Assembly: GCA_017619615.1 (NCBI GenBank)
Contig: JAFZRY010000027.1
Coordinates: forward strand, 18,971 to 82,970
DNA: 64,000 nucleotides
Direction of reading: 5' to 3'
Origin: Lachnospiraceae bacterium
GTDB lineage: Bacteria; Bacillota; Clostridia; Lachnospirales; Lachnospiraceae
Shown here: one piece after another, positions 16,403 to 24,243 of the stretch
Numbering within the stretch: position 1 is the first letter of the stretch
How the letters are laid out: each line of letters starts with the position of its first letter
Program-made: the position numbers and the translations under genes
The notes under the pieces: generated by a model
Database searches by the model: none
Told to the model about the DNA's origin: nothing
Seen by the model: the letters and a program-made list of their open reading frames with translations, nothing else

Positions 16403-18154
16403 TTACGGCGTTTCTTCTTTCCAGCCGCAGAACGCGGCAAATTCTTTGATCTGCGTCAGGCCGCTGAAACGCGCCGTGGCTGCCGCCGTCCGCCAGCGCG
16501 GGTCGGAAGAAGCCTCCGGCCTGCTGCCCGCGAACAGGCACAGGGCCTGCGGGAAGAGGGCGTCCGCCAGTGTGACGGCCGGGGACGGGGTGAACGCCCG
16601 GAACCGCTCCGCCGGCATGCCCGGGGCGTAGACGGATTTCTCCGGGGTGTGGGTCCGCAGCAGGCGGCGCAGCCGTTCGTGCGCGCGGAACGCGTCCTCG
16701 TCCGGCTCCGCGCTGTACGGGAGGATGATCACGTCGGAGGCGCGGATCAGGTCCAGCGTCCGCTGATACGCGGCGAGGGACTGCGCGGGGATGGCGCCGA
16801 GCGCGGGATCCGCCGGCGCGGCGGGGCCGTACGTCTGCAGCAGGTATTCCTTCGTGTTGTGCGACGGTTCGTGCTGCACGTCGTCCAGCATGCGTTTCAG
16901 GACTTCGCCCATCGCCGGGCCGGGCTTTGCGCCGGCGGCGATCAGGTCGGCTCCTTTGACGGCCAGTTCCCCGACTGTGACCGGGTCGCCAGCCCGCAGG
17001 ATCCGGCGGTATGCCGCCTCCGTTTTTTCGTACTGCGGCATGAATTTGTCGCGGGAGACAGGCGATTTTCCCTGCACGTCCGCGAGCGAGAAGGCCAGAT
17101 AGTCCGGGAACAGGTCCCGGCCGATCCGCCCCAGCAGGCGCCGCACGTTCGGCAGCGTCGGAGGGATGCGGACGTCGTGGACGCGGATCAGGCGCAGCAC
17201 ATAGTCCGCGGTTTTATTGTCGTAGCGGAATTCCTTCAGGAATTGCTCCGCGTAGACGGCGCTCAGGACCTGATGGCCCTTGAAGTGATCCCCGCCGGCC
17301 GTATCCAGCGTCCGGGCCGGGACTTTGCCGGTGTCGTGCAGCAGCGCGCAGAGGCGCAGCGGGAGTTCCGGCGGCGCGGCTTTCATGACTTTCAGCGTGT
17401 GATGAGCCACGTCGTACAGGTGGAATTTCGAAAACTGGGGCGTAGCCATCATTTCGTCAAAGCGGGGCATGATCACGGCGGTGATGCCGCACTCCGCGAG
17501 TTTTTCAAAATAGTCCGGATGGTCGGAGAGCAGCAGCTTGTTGATCTCGTCCCGGATGCGCTCCCGGCTGACCATGTCCAGGCGGGGCGATAAGGGACGG
17601 ATGGCTTCGAAAGTCTGCTCCTCAATATCGAAGCCCAGCTGGGCGGAGAAGCGCACGGCGCGCAGCATGCGCAGGGCGTCTTCCGTGAAACGCTCCGCGG
17701 GATCGCCCACCGCGCGGATCAGGCGGCGCTCCAGGTCGTCCAGGCCGCCGAACAGATCCACGACACCGGTCTCCGGTGCGTAGGCCATCGCGTTGATGGT
17801 GAAATCCCGGCGCGCGAGGTCCTCGGCCAGGGAGGAGACGAAGCGCACGGAATCCGGATGGCGGCCGTCGCTGTACGCGCCGTCCGTGCGGTAGGTGGTG
17901 ACCTCGTAGGCCTCTTTCCCCTGCATGACCGTCACGGTGCCGTGCTGCAGCCCGGTATCCACGGTCCGCCGGAACAGGCGCTTGACCTCTTCCGGGCGTG
18001 CGGACGTGGTGATGTCCCAGTCTCCCGGCGTGCGGCCGATCAGGGAATCGCGGACGCAGCCTCCGACGACGAAGGCCTCAAATCCGGCTTCCCGCAGGGT
18101 ATTCAGGATGGCGGCCGCCCGCGGCGGCAGGGTGATCGGCTGAGTGGGCTGCAT
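16403..18154 (-). CDS. cca: CCA-adding tRNA nucleotidyltransferase with extra C-terminal domain
   Basis: 583 residues, about 130 longer than usual class II bacterial CCA enzymes. The head (about 20-160) has FVVGGCVRDSLIGR and the DWDITTSA catalytic carboxylates, then RRDFTINAMAY and ERFTEDALRMLRAVRF. An HD domain follows with CALLHDTGKV (about 269-278). The extra part (about 450-583) begins near IRASDVIILPYSAEPDEDAF and aligns by eye with the first half of the adjacent NrnA (IRAYDKIVLSRHVRPDGDAV), but the His before PD is Tyr and the DHH motif is absent. The start has AAGGAG before it and an extended -10 (TATACT) upstream. The catalytic half appears intact. Confidence 0.9.
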   Translation of the reverse strand: MQPTQPITLPPRAAAILNTLREAGFEAFVVGGCVRDSLIGRTPGDWDITTSARPEEVKRLFRRTVDTGLQHGTVTVMQGKEAYEVTTYRTDGAYSDGRHPDSVRFVSSLAEDLARRDFTINAMAYAPETGVVDLFGGLDDLERRLIRAVGDPAERFTEDALRMLRAVRFSAQLGFDIEEQTFEAIRPLSPRLDMVSRERIRDEINKLLLSDHPDYFEKLAECGITAVIMPRFDEMMATPQFSKFHLYDVAHHTLKVMKAAPPELPLRLCALLHDTGKVPARTLDTAGGDHFKGHQVLSAVYAEQFLKEFRYDNKTADYVLRLIRVHDVRIPPTLPNVRRLLGRIGRDLFPDYLAFSLADVQGKSPVSRDKFMPQYEKTEAAYRRILRAGDPVTVGELAVKGADLIAAGAKPGPAMGEVLKRMLDDVQHEPSHNTKEYLLQTYGPAAPADPALGAIPAQSLAAYQRTLDLIRASDVIILPYSAEPDEDAFRAHERLRRLLRTHTPEKSVYAPGMPAERFRAFTPSPAVTLADALFPQALCLFAGSRPEASSDPRWRTAAATARFSGLTQIKEFAAFCGWKEETP

Positions 18155-18176
18155 GGTAAAATCTCCTTATGGAGGC

Positions 18177-18182
18177 AGTATA
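18177..18182 (-). promoter_or_regulatory. Extended -10 promoter of the cca operon
   Basis: On the minus strand TGT precedes TATACT; no good -35 is visible. The element is 22 bases upstream of the ATG of cca and back to back with the tRNA-Ala promoter. Confidence 0.45.
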
Positions 18183-18203
18183 ACATATTTTTTCAAAAAG
18201 TGC

Positions 18204-18231
18204 TTGCATTTTCTGAAGACTGTGGTAGAAT
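18204..18231 (+). promoter_or_regulatory. Promoter of tRNA-Ala
   Basis: TTGCAT (18204-18209), 16 bases, TAGAAT (18226-18231), ending 11 bases before the tRNA. Confidence 0.65.
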
Positions 18232-18242
18232 AGCAAACGTTC

Positions 18243-18315
18243 GGGGCATTAGCGCAGCTGGGAGCGCGCCACACTGGCAGTGTGGAGGTCAGGGGTTCAA
18301 GTCCCCTATGCTCCA
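18243..18315 (+). tRNA. tRNA-Ala (anticodon GGC)
   Basis: A full cloverleaf can be drawn. The acceptor GGGGCAT pairs with ATGCTCC, the anticodon stem is CCACA/TGTGG with loop CTGGCAG, and the T arm is AGGGG/CCCCT around GTTCAAG... The anticodon GGC reads GCC Ala codons. The discriminator is A and CCA is not encoded, so the neighbouring cca product must add it. Confidence 0.93.
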
Positions 18316-18316
18316 T

Positions 18317-18495
18317 GAAAAGGGGCGGTTCGTATCGTAAGATGGAACGCCCCTTTTCAATGAAATTCGCTCCTGGCAGAGCGAGTGAAAGGCTGCTACG
18401 CAGCATGAAATGGGCATTGCCCATGAAATGCCGACGCATGGATAAGAGCGAATTTCATTTCATATCGAGCGAAGCGAGATATTTCATTCTTCATC
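18317..18495. repeat. Palindrome cluster joined by ATGAAAT units
   Basis: Directly after the tRNA, GAAAAGGGGCG and CGCCCCTTTTC form an 11-pair stem (18317-18358), possibly its terminator. Then come small palindromes linked by ATGAAAT or TTTCAT: GCTCctggcaGAGC, GCTGCtacGCAGC, GGGCAttGCCC, and CGAGCGAAGCGAG, with GCTC-type arms around GAATTTCATTTC. This kind of array is typical of small non-autonomous repeats in gut Clostridia and here sits right before a four-helix-bundle gene. Confidence 0.7.
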
Positions 18496-18526
18496 ATTCA
18501 TCATTCATCCCAATTAAAGGAGCATT

Positions 18527-18884
18527 ATGAAGGAAAACAAACTGCGGGAGATGTCCCTGGAGTTTTCTGTTGGAATAATCCAATTATGCGAATCCGTTAA
18601 AGGCCATGCGTCTCTGGTCAATCAGCTGGAGCGGTCGGGCACGTCTGTCGCGGCCAATATCCATGAGGCAAATCATGCTCACAGCAGGGCGGATTTTATT
18701 GCGAAACTTCAGATAGCCCTTTCAGATAGCCCTGAAAGAATGCTTTGAAACGGAATACTGGCTGGAGTTGTTCCAATTGACGCAGATCGGAAACCCGGAC
18801 AGAGAAAAAGAATTACTTCATCAGTGCGGGACTATCCGCCGTCTCTTCATCGCCTCCCTGAACACCGCCAAGGGCCGCAAATAA
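18527..18884 (+). pseudogene. Four-helix-bundle protein (23S rRNA intervening-sequence family), frameshifted
   Basis: The frame from ATG 18527 (AAAGGAGC before it) reads like a four-helix-bundle protein of the S23/IVP family: MSLEFSVGIIQLCESV, then GTSVAANIHEANHAHSRADF and AKLQIAL. At 18708-18733 a 13-base unit (TTCAGATAGCCCT) is present twice in tandem, which shifts the frame and ends the protein at 18748. Removing one copy restores KLQIALKECFETEYWLELF and continues to GRK and a stop at 18882-18884, giving a normal 114-residue protein. The family shares its fold with DGR accessory protein Avd; its own role is uncertain. A recent inactivation, or a sequencing error at a tandem repeat, could explain it. 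Confidence 0.85.
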
Positions 18885-18919
18885 ATCTACACCCCCTTTC
18901 TTTCTGCATAAAATTACGC

Positions 18920-18948
18920 TTGCCATACTCGCCGCTTTGCTTTATAAT
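18920..18948 (+). promoter_or_regulatory. Promoter of the aminotransferase gene
   Basis: TTGCCA (18920-18925), 17 bases, TATAAT (18943-18948). The coding start is 62 bases further. Confidence 0.75.
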
Positions 18949-19009
18949 GTCAGAAAATGTTTTTCCTGTTTTTATTAATCAAACTGTAAACGTACGGGGA
19001 GGTACCTGC

Positions 19010-20218
19010 ATGATCGCCTGTTCTGACAGACTTGAATACGTCCATTCGGACATCCGCGGCCCTTTATATCAGGAGGCTCTCCGCATGGAAGCGGAGGGGA
19101 CGCCCGTTTTAAAACTCAATACCGGGAATCCGGCGCGGTTCGGGTTCAAATTGCCGGTGTCGGTAAGGCGCGCGCTGACGCAGCATATCGATGAGGCGGT
19201 GCCGTACTGCGACGTAAGGGGCATGCAGGCGGCGCGGGACGTGATCTGCACGTACCATATCGGGAAGGGGCTCAAGGGGGTCCGGCCGGACGACATTTTC
19301 ATCGGCAACGGCGTCAGCGAGATGGCGTCCATGCTGATGGAGGCGCTGATCGGGACGGGCGATGAGATCCTGCTGCCGTCGCCGTGCTATTCGCTGTGGA
19401 GCAACAATACGTACCTGTGCGGCGGCGTACCGGTGTTTTACCGCTGCAATCCGGCGTATCACTGGAATCCGGACCTGGCGGATATGGAGCGGAAGATCAC
19501 GCCGAAGACCAAGGCCGTCCTGGTGATCAATCCCAACAACCCGACCGGCGCGCTGTACAGCCGGGAGACGCTGCTGGGGATCGCGGAGCTGGCGCGGCGC
19601 CATCATCTGGTGATCCTGGCGGACGAGATCTACGACCGGCTGGTCATGGACGATCTGGAACACGAATCGCTGGCGGCGCTGGCGCCGGATCTGCCCTGCG
19701 TCACGTTCAACGGACTGTCCAAGAGCCATATCATCTGCGGGTTCCGCTGCGGGTGGATGATCTTCAGCGGGCCGCAGGAGGAACTGAAGGAGGTCCGGGA
19801 CGGAGTCATGAAGCTGGCGGCGATGCGGCTGTGCGGCAATGCCCTGACCCAGCTGGTCATCCCGGCGGCCCTCGCGGACAGCGCGTCCACGCAGGCGATG
19901 CTGGTGCCCGGCGGGCGGCTGTACGAACAGCGCGGCGCCACCTGCCGCGGTCTGGACCAGATCGACGGAGCGTCCTATGAAAAGAATGACGCGGCCTTCT
20001 ACCTGTTCCCGGCGCTGGATCAGGAACGCTTCCGTTTCGAGAACGCAGGCGATTTCTGCATGCGCTTCCTGCACGAATGTCACGTGCTGGTGATCCCCGG
20101 CCCGGGATTTGACTGGCACGAGGACCTGCGCTTCCGCATCGTGATGCTGCCGGAGCCGGCGGCGCTCGCGGAGGCCATGGCGAAAATGGGCGAGTTCGTG
20201 CAGCGGTACAGAAGGTAA
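19010..20218 (+). CDS. Class I/II aminotransferase, AlaA-like
   Basis: 402 residues, a PLP enzyme of fold type I. LKLNTGNPARFGF near the N-terminus, GNGVSEMASMLMEAL (cofactor-binding), NPNNPTGALYSRE, ADEIYDRLVMD and FNGLSKSHIICGFRCGWM with the PLP Lys are all visible. The PGGRLYEQR segment and general pattern resemble E. coli AlaA/YfbQ, so glutamate-pyruvate aminotransferase is the likely activity; other 2-oxo acid aminotransferases remain possible. ATG 19010 has GGAGG seven bases upstream; in-frame upstream codons overlap the promoter and are rejected. It stands alone. Confidence 0.88.
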   Translation: MIACSDRLEYVHSDIRGPLYQEALRMEAEGTPVLKLNTGNPARFGFKLPVSVRRALTQHIDEAVPYCDVRGMQAARDVICTYHIGKGLKGVRPDDIFIGNGVSEMASMLMEALIGTGDEILLPSPCYSLWSNNTYLCGGVPVFYRCNPAYHWNPDLADMERKITPKTKAVLVINPNNPTGALYSRETLLGIAELARRHHLVILADEIYDRLVMDDLEHESLAALAPDLPCVTFNGLSKSHIICGFRCGWMIFSGPQEELKEVRDGVMKLAAMRLCGNALTQLVIPAALADSASTQAMLVPGGRLYEQRGATCRGLDQIDGASYEKNDAAFYLFPALDQERFRFENAGDFCMRFLHECHVLVIPGPGFDWHEDLRFRIVMLPEPAALAEAMAKMGEFVQRYRR

Positions 20219-20235
20219 GTTTTTTCGGAAAATTA

Positions 20236-20264
20236 TAGACAATTCTGCGGCAATATCGTACAAT
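20236..20264 (+). promoter_or_regulatory. Promoter of the gene at 20286
   Basis: TAGACA (20236-20241), 17 bases, TACAAT (20259-20264), followed by AAAGGAGG and the ATG. Confidence 0.65.
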
Positions 20265-20285
20265 CACGGAAAAGGAGGTGCTACT

Positions 20286-20870
20286 ATGGGCCTTTTATCG
20301 AAATTTTTAAAGAAAGTGGCGAATGAAACGGCGGAGGATCTGTCCTCCAAGGAAGCTAAGAAGATCGGCAGCTTCTTCTCGGAGAAAATCTCCGAGATCG
20401 TGGATCAGGGCAAGAAGGCGGATCAGGAACTGGCCGCGCATCAGCAGAGCGCGTCGTCCTCCGTCTCGGAAGCTGTGCATGAAGCGGTGAATGAAGCGGC
20501 GGAAGAAGGCGAAGTGACGATCCCCGGCAATTCCTGGGGTCCTACGATGCCGCTGGAAGAGTGCCAGTTCAACTTCCCCGGACCGTACACCGCGTACTTT
20601 GAGAAGATCCTCGGCGAAGAATTCTCCGCGTTCCGCCTGAACAAGGAAATGATCCCCAGCGGCCGCGGCGCCGTCTACACGCTGCTGGACGGGGAAAAGA
20701 GAGCGCTGGTGCTGGAAGTTCTGAACAGCAGCTCCGTGCGCAACAAACTGCGCAAGACCTGCCGGATGAGCGGCACGCCTTACGTGCGCCTGTATCACGA
20801 TCACGACGGCTGGTGGAACACCCGCGCCTACGTCGTGGAACGCTGCAGGAAGGCGATGGCGGGCGAATAA
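20286..20870 (+). CDS. Unrecognised soluble protein
   Basis: 194 residues. The N-terminal third (about 1-75) is charged, helical and Ala/Glu/Ser-rich (FLKKVANETAEDLSSKEAKK), suggesting an amphipathic or coiled segment. The C-terminal part (about 85-194) is a compact alpha/beta domain with YFEKILGEEF, ALVLEVLNSSSVRNKLRK, GTPYVRLYHDHDGWWNT and RAYVVERCRKAM. The strand ALVLEVL followed by a YVRLYHDHDGWWN segment is reminiscent of restriction-endonuclease-like or DUF2726-type folds, but no catalytic motif is clear. No signal peptide. It has its own promoter and terminator, and the reverse transcriptase lies 216 bases downstream. Confidence 0.8.
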   Translation: MGLLSKFLKKVANETAEDLSSKEAKKIGSFFSEKISEIVDQGKKADQELAAHQQSASSSVSEAVHEAVNEAAEEGEVTIPGNSWGPTMPLEECQFNFPGPYTAYFEKILGEEFSAFRLNKEMIPSGRGAVYTLLDGEKRALVLEVLNSSSVRNKLRKTCRMSGTPYVRLYHDHDGWWNTRAYVVERCRKAMAGE

Positions 20871-20900
20871 TCCGCCCGTCCCGATCCCTTTATCAAAAAC

Positions 20901-20936
20901 GGAGACAGGGGAAGCCCCGCTTCCCCGCTCCTTTTT
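20901..20936 (+). terminator. Rho-independent terminator
   Basis: GGAG and GGGGAAG pair with CTTCCCC and CTCC, followed by TTTTT. It separates the unknown gene from the reverse transcriptase. Confidence 0.8.
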
Positions 20937-21013
20937 GGCGGAAAGAGAACGCCTGGCGCCTGGGGCGGACCCGGCCCGGACCATCCTTACGGCTTCTCAG
21001 GCAGCCGGTCCCG

Positions 21014-21047
21014 GTACGGTCCCGTACATCCAAGAATTTTCTTGGAT
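21014..21047 (+). other. Two adjacent hairpins before the reverse transcriptase gene
   Basis: GTACGG/CCGTAC with a two-base loop (21014-21027) is directly followed by ATCCAAGAA/TTCTTGGAT with a two-base loop (21028-21047). They lie 39 bases before the start codon. The gene lacks a ribosome site, so a structured or non-coding RNA could occupy 20937-21086. Confidence 0.45.
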
Positions 21048-21086
21048 TTAATGATTTCTCTTTCCGCTTTTTCTGTGATTTAGCCT

Positions 21087-22292
21087 ATGTCTCTGCTGGA
21101 CCGCCTCCCGGACCCTTCGGCCTGGGAGAGATTTTACGCATACAAGACGTCGCTGGCCTGCCCGAAGGATTTCGCGAAAGAACTGCGGACCTTCATCGAT
21201 GAGCAGGCTTATCTTTCTGTCTGCGAAAGCATCCGCGCCGGCGAAGCATTCCCGCTGCCGCGCAAGGCGGTCATCAGTAAGCAGTATTCGCAGAAAAAAC
21301 GTACTGTCTACATCTATCCCCGCCGCGAAAACATCGTCCTGAAACTCCTGACCTACCTGCTGCTGCGGAATTACGACCACATCTTCAGCCGCGGTCTGTA
21401 TTCGTTCCGTCCGGGCCGCTCCGCCAAGGATGCGGTGCGCATGCTGCAGCGGAAACTGCGCGGCCGCCGCTGGTATGCCTACAAAGCGGATATCAGCGAT
21501 TATTTCAACTCCCTGCCCGTGGACCGTTTTCTGCCCGTGCTGAAAGAAGCGGTGGGAGAGGATGAGGCGCTGTACGCGTTCCTGAGCCGCCTGCTGGCCG
21601 AGCCGCGGGTGCGCGACGGGCGCGACGTCATCGAAGAACAGAAGGGGATTATGGCGGGCACGCCGCTGGCCTCATTCTATGCGAACCTGTACCTGAAAGA
21701 CCTGGACGCGCACTTTGCCGCCACGGACATCCCGTACGCGCGCTATTCCGACGACATCATCCTGTTCACGGAGACCCGGGAGGAGGCGGAGGCGCAGGCG
21801 GCGTACGTGCGCGGTTTTCTGGCAGAAAAGGGCCTGCGCATCAATCCGAAGAAGGAGACGTTCTTCAGCCCGGACGACGGCTGGATCTTCCTGGGCGTCT
21901 GCTCCCGCGGCGGCGTCACGGACATCGCCCCGGTCTCCCTGCAGAAAATGAAGGCCAAGATGCGCCGCAAGACGCGGGCCCTGAAACGCTGGCAGGAGCG
22001 CAACGGCCTGGAAGAAGAAAAAGCCGCCAAGGCCTTTATCCGCGTCTTCAACCGCAAACTTTTCGAAAGCCCCGGCGACAACGAACTCAGCTGGAGCCAC
22101 TGGTTCTTCCCCGTGATCGATACCGCGGAGAGCCTGCAGATCATCGACCGCTACGCCCAGGACTGCCTCCGCTACCTCCTGAGCGGCAAGCGCACGAAGG
22201 CGCGCTTTAACGTGCGGTACGAGGACCTGAAAAGGCTGGGATACCGCAGTCTGGTGCACGAGTTTTACAAGAGGGAAGAGGAGAAACAATAA
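21087..22292 (+). CDS. Stand-alone reverse transcriptase of uncertain class
   Basis: 401 residues. The RT fingers/palm are clear: FPLPRKAVISKQYSQKKRTVYIY (RT1), LYSFRPGRSAKDAVR (RT2), YAYKADISDYFNSL (RT3, first Asp), GIMAGTPLASFYANLYL (RT4), YARYSDDIILF (RT5, YxDD), KGLRINPKKETF (RT6) and WIFLGVCSRGG (RT7). A basic helix-rich thumb/C-terminal region (about 285-401) follows, with no HNH endonuclease or maturase X domain visible. The DGR-type SQ motif and retron-type NAxxH/VTG motifs are absent, and no group II intron domains are near. It resembles the unknown-group (UG) or group-II-like RTs. The start is fixed by an in-frame TAG two codons upstream; no Shine-Dalgarno is present. Confidence 0.9.
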   Translation: MSLLDRLPDPSAWERFYAYKTSLACPKDFAKELRTFIDEQAYLSVCESIRAGEAFPLPRKAVISKQYSQKKRTVYIYPRRENIVLKLLTYLLLRNYDHIFSRGLYSFRPGRSAKDAVRMLQRKLRGRRWYAYKADISDYFNSLPVDRFLPVLKEAVGEDEALYAFLSRLLAEPRVRDGRDVIEEQKGIMAGTPLASFYANLYLKDLDAHFAATDIPYARYSDDIILFTETREEAEAQAAYVRGFLAEKGLRINPKKETFFSPDDGWIFLGVCSRGGVTDIAPVSLQKMKAKMRRKTRALKRWQERNGLEEEKAAKAFIRVFNRKLFESPGDNELSWSHWFFPVIDTAESLQIIDRYAQDCLRYLLSGKRTKARFNVRYEDLKRLGYRSLVHEFYKREEEKQ

Positions 22293-22314
22293 GGGCGGAC
22301 GCTTTCGTCCGCCC
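22291..22314. repeat. GGGCGGACG/CGTCCGCCC palindrome (family A)
   Basis: A nine-pair stem with a four-base loop begins at the reverse transcriptase stop codon. Confidence 0.7.
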
Positions 22315-22327
22315 GAAACGGGAAACG

Positions 22328-22352
22328 GGGACGGTTCTAACCGTCCTGTTTT
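22328..22352 (+). terminator. GGACGGTT/AACCGTCC hairpin with T-run
   Basis: GGACGGTT pairs with AACCGTCC around two bases and is followed by TGTTTTATTT. It carries the GGACGGTTC core of repeat family B and lies between converging genes. Confidence 0.65.
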
Positions 22353-22365
22353 ATTTGTCTGCCTG

Positions 22366-24243
22366 TCAGTCTGCGGGGGCGATATCGAAGCGGTATCCCT
22401 CCGCCGTTTGCGTGAACGAAAGAGCCTGCTCCGTGCTTTCGACGCGGCCCGGGTCCTCCAGCGTCAGCGAGACGTTTTGGTCAGTCGAAACGGTAACCTG
22501 ATATGTTTCATGCGCGGGCAGCACGATCCGGATCATACCCGCCCACAGGCCGTTCGGGATCCGGTATCCGGTCTCCGCGGGCAGGTCCTCCTCCACGGCG
22601 GCGATCAGCTCCGACCCCTGCCGCACCGTGACTTTCGTCCCTGGGAACGCCGTCAGCACGTAATACCGGCCGTCCAGCGGGACGCTGACGGGCTCGGATA
22701 CGTAATGCGGATCCATCGCGCGCATGTACGCGAGGCAAAGCTCCGGGTAGTGCGCGCTGGAAACGGCCTTCAGGTTATCGAAGGACAGCAGCGTGGGGAA
22801 CAGGTAGAAACGGTCGAGCAGGGTGGAAAACAGGGCGTTCACCAGGTCGACCACCGTTTTTTCGATCGCGCCCAGTTCCGTGTCCAGGCCCATCCGCAGG
22901 AGGGCGCGGTGGATGATGGGGGCGGCGTCCTGCTTCAGGCGGCTGCGGTTGTGCATCAGGTCGTCGGTCAGGACGGAGACTTCGTCGGTCAGGAGCAGCT
23001 CCCGCGCGAACTGCAGGGCGATGTCTTTCAGCGAGGCGGAGGTGTTTTTGCGCGCGTAGGCGAGGTGGAACAGATCCCGCATCCCGCTCTGCAGCGTTGC
23101 GGCGTAGTCATCCCGGCTCCCGATGACTTCCGCAAAGGCGGTCAGCAGCTCGTCGAGATACTGCGCCTGCGTCCAGTTCCGGACGGAGCCGCTGGCGGTA
23201 AGAGAGATCTTGAAGCCGCTGAACTTCCCGGAATCATAGACGGAGAAGTCGGAGATCCGGTAGATGCCCCAGTCGCCGAAGGAGCGGAGCCGGCTGAACT
23301 GTTCCCGGACGGTCTCCAGCGACTGTTCGAAATGCAGGTCGCTCAGCTCCGTGGGGAGCAGGATCTCGCGGCCGAAGCGGGTGAAGCCCATCGCCGTCAT
23401 CGGCACTTTGGGCACCGGGTCGTTGGGGTTGATGATGCAGAAGATGTTGCTGAACGTGTCGCTTTTCGCGGTGCGCTCCTCATCGAGCGGCGCGCCCTGC
23501 GGCGCTTCGAAGCAGTAGCTGTAGAGGTCTTCTTTGGCCAGCTGCACGGCGTCGCCCAGGAAAGGCACGCCGTCCCGGATGTATTCATCCAGGCGGCCGC
23601 TGGCGACGTTGCAGGCCGCGCCGGCGCGGGAATAGCCGCTGATCCAGATCTTGATCCGGCCCTGCAGCCCGTTGCTGGTCACGTAATTCTTCAGTTCTTC
23701 CAGAATGATCCCGCTGGCCTCATAGAATCCCTTGTGGTATCCGTTCGCGTCCGTTTCCGTCCCGATCGTGAAATTCGAGGCCCATTCGCTCTCGTAATTG
23801 GCGCCCCGCAGGCCCACGGCCAGCAGCGTGGCGCCGTCCAGGTCCTTCCGCCCGATCATCACGCCGAACGAGTCCGTCCCCGGCTTTTCATGGAAAAACG
23901 CGTTGGCCGCGATATCCCGGAAGCCCAGCTTCTTCAGCAGTTCCTCGCCGTTGACGTAGCGGTGGTCGTAGCGGTAATCCTCGATCGAGGCGAAACTGGC
24001 CATGGCAAAGGAGAGGGACGCGGTGGCCAGCGACGCGTCGTATTCCGTGGAAGGGTGACGGAAGAAGTCGTCCGTGTAATACATGAAGCTGTCTTCGTCC
24101 ATCGTCCCGCTCTGGTAGGTGAACGCGGCCCGGGTGAGCGCGGAAGGCGCGCAGGACGTGAAAAGCAGGGCGCAGGCCAGCAGCAGGCAGAGCAGCCCGG
24201 TCAGCAGTTTTTTATTGCGGGAGGTACGGTCAGTCTTTTTCAT
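22366..24243 (-). CDS. Lipase-like lipoprotein (alpha/beta hydrolase)
   Basis: 625 residues from ATG 24243, chosen because AGGAGG precedes it and a signal peptide follows at once: KKLLTGLLCLLLACALLFTSC, with Cys about residue 30 as the lipid anchor. The exported part has an alpha/beta hydrolase core: LLAVGLRGANYESEW, then IWISGYSRAGAACNVA, a GxSxA nucleophile elbow as in class 3 lipase/DUF2974 proteins, and a later INPNDPVPKVPMTAMGF segment with the expected Asp. The C-terminal 90 residues are beta-rich and may bind substrate. Substrate unknown. It overlaps the stop of the upstream HTH-membrane gene by one base. Confidence 0.75.
   Translation of the reverse strand: MKKTDRTSRNKKLLTGLLCLLLACALLFTSCAPSALTRAAFTYQSGTMDEDSFMYYTDDFFRHPSTEYDASLATASLSFAMASFASIEDYRYDHRYVNGEELLKKLGFRDIAANAFFHEKPGTDSFGVMIGRKDLDGATLLAVGLRGANYESEWASNFTIGTETDANGYHKGFYEASGIILEELKNYVTSNGLQGRIKIWISGYSRAGAACNVASGRLDEYIRDGVPFLGDAVQLAKEDLYSYCFEAPQGAPLDEERTAKSDTFSNIFCIINPNDPVPKVPMTAMGFTRFGREILLPTELSDLHFEQSLETVREQFSRLRSFGDWGIYRISDFSVYDSGKFSGFKISLTASGSVRNWTQAQYLDELLTAFAEVIGSRDDYAATLQSGMRDLFHLAYARKNTSASLKDIALQFARELLLTDEVSVLTDDLMHNRSRLKQDAAPIIHRALLRMGLDTELGAIEKTVVDLVNALFSTLLDRFYLFPTLLSFDNLKAVSSAHYPELCLAYMRAMDPHYVSEPVSVPLDGRYYVLTAFPGTKVTVRQGSELIAAVEEDLPAETGYRIPNGLWAGMIRIVLPAHETYQVTVSTDQNVSLTLEDPGRVESTEQALSFTQTAEGYRFDIAPAD

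Noticed and set aside
18527-22292. A diversity-generating retroelement (Avd-like gene plus reverse transcriptase)
   Set aside because: The four-helix-bundle gene is frameshifted and 2.2 kb away with other genes between, the RT lacks the DGR SQ motif, and I saw no template/variable repeat pair.
20937-22292. A retron
   Set aside because: The RT lacks retron-type motifs and I could not fold a convincing msr-msd with terminal inverted repeats in the 150 bases upstream.
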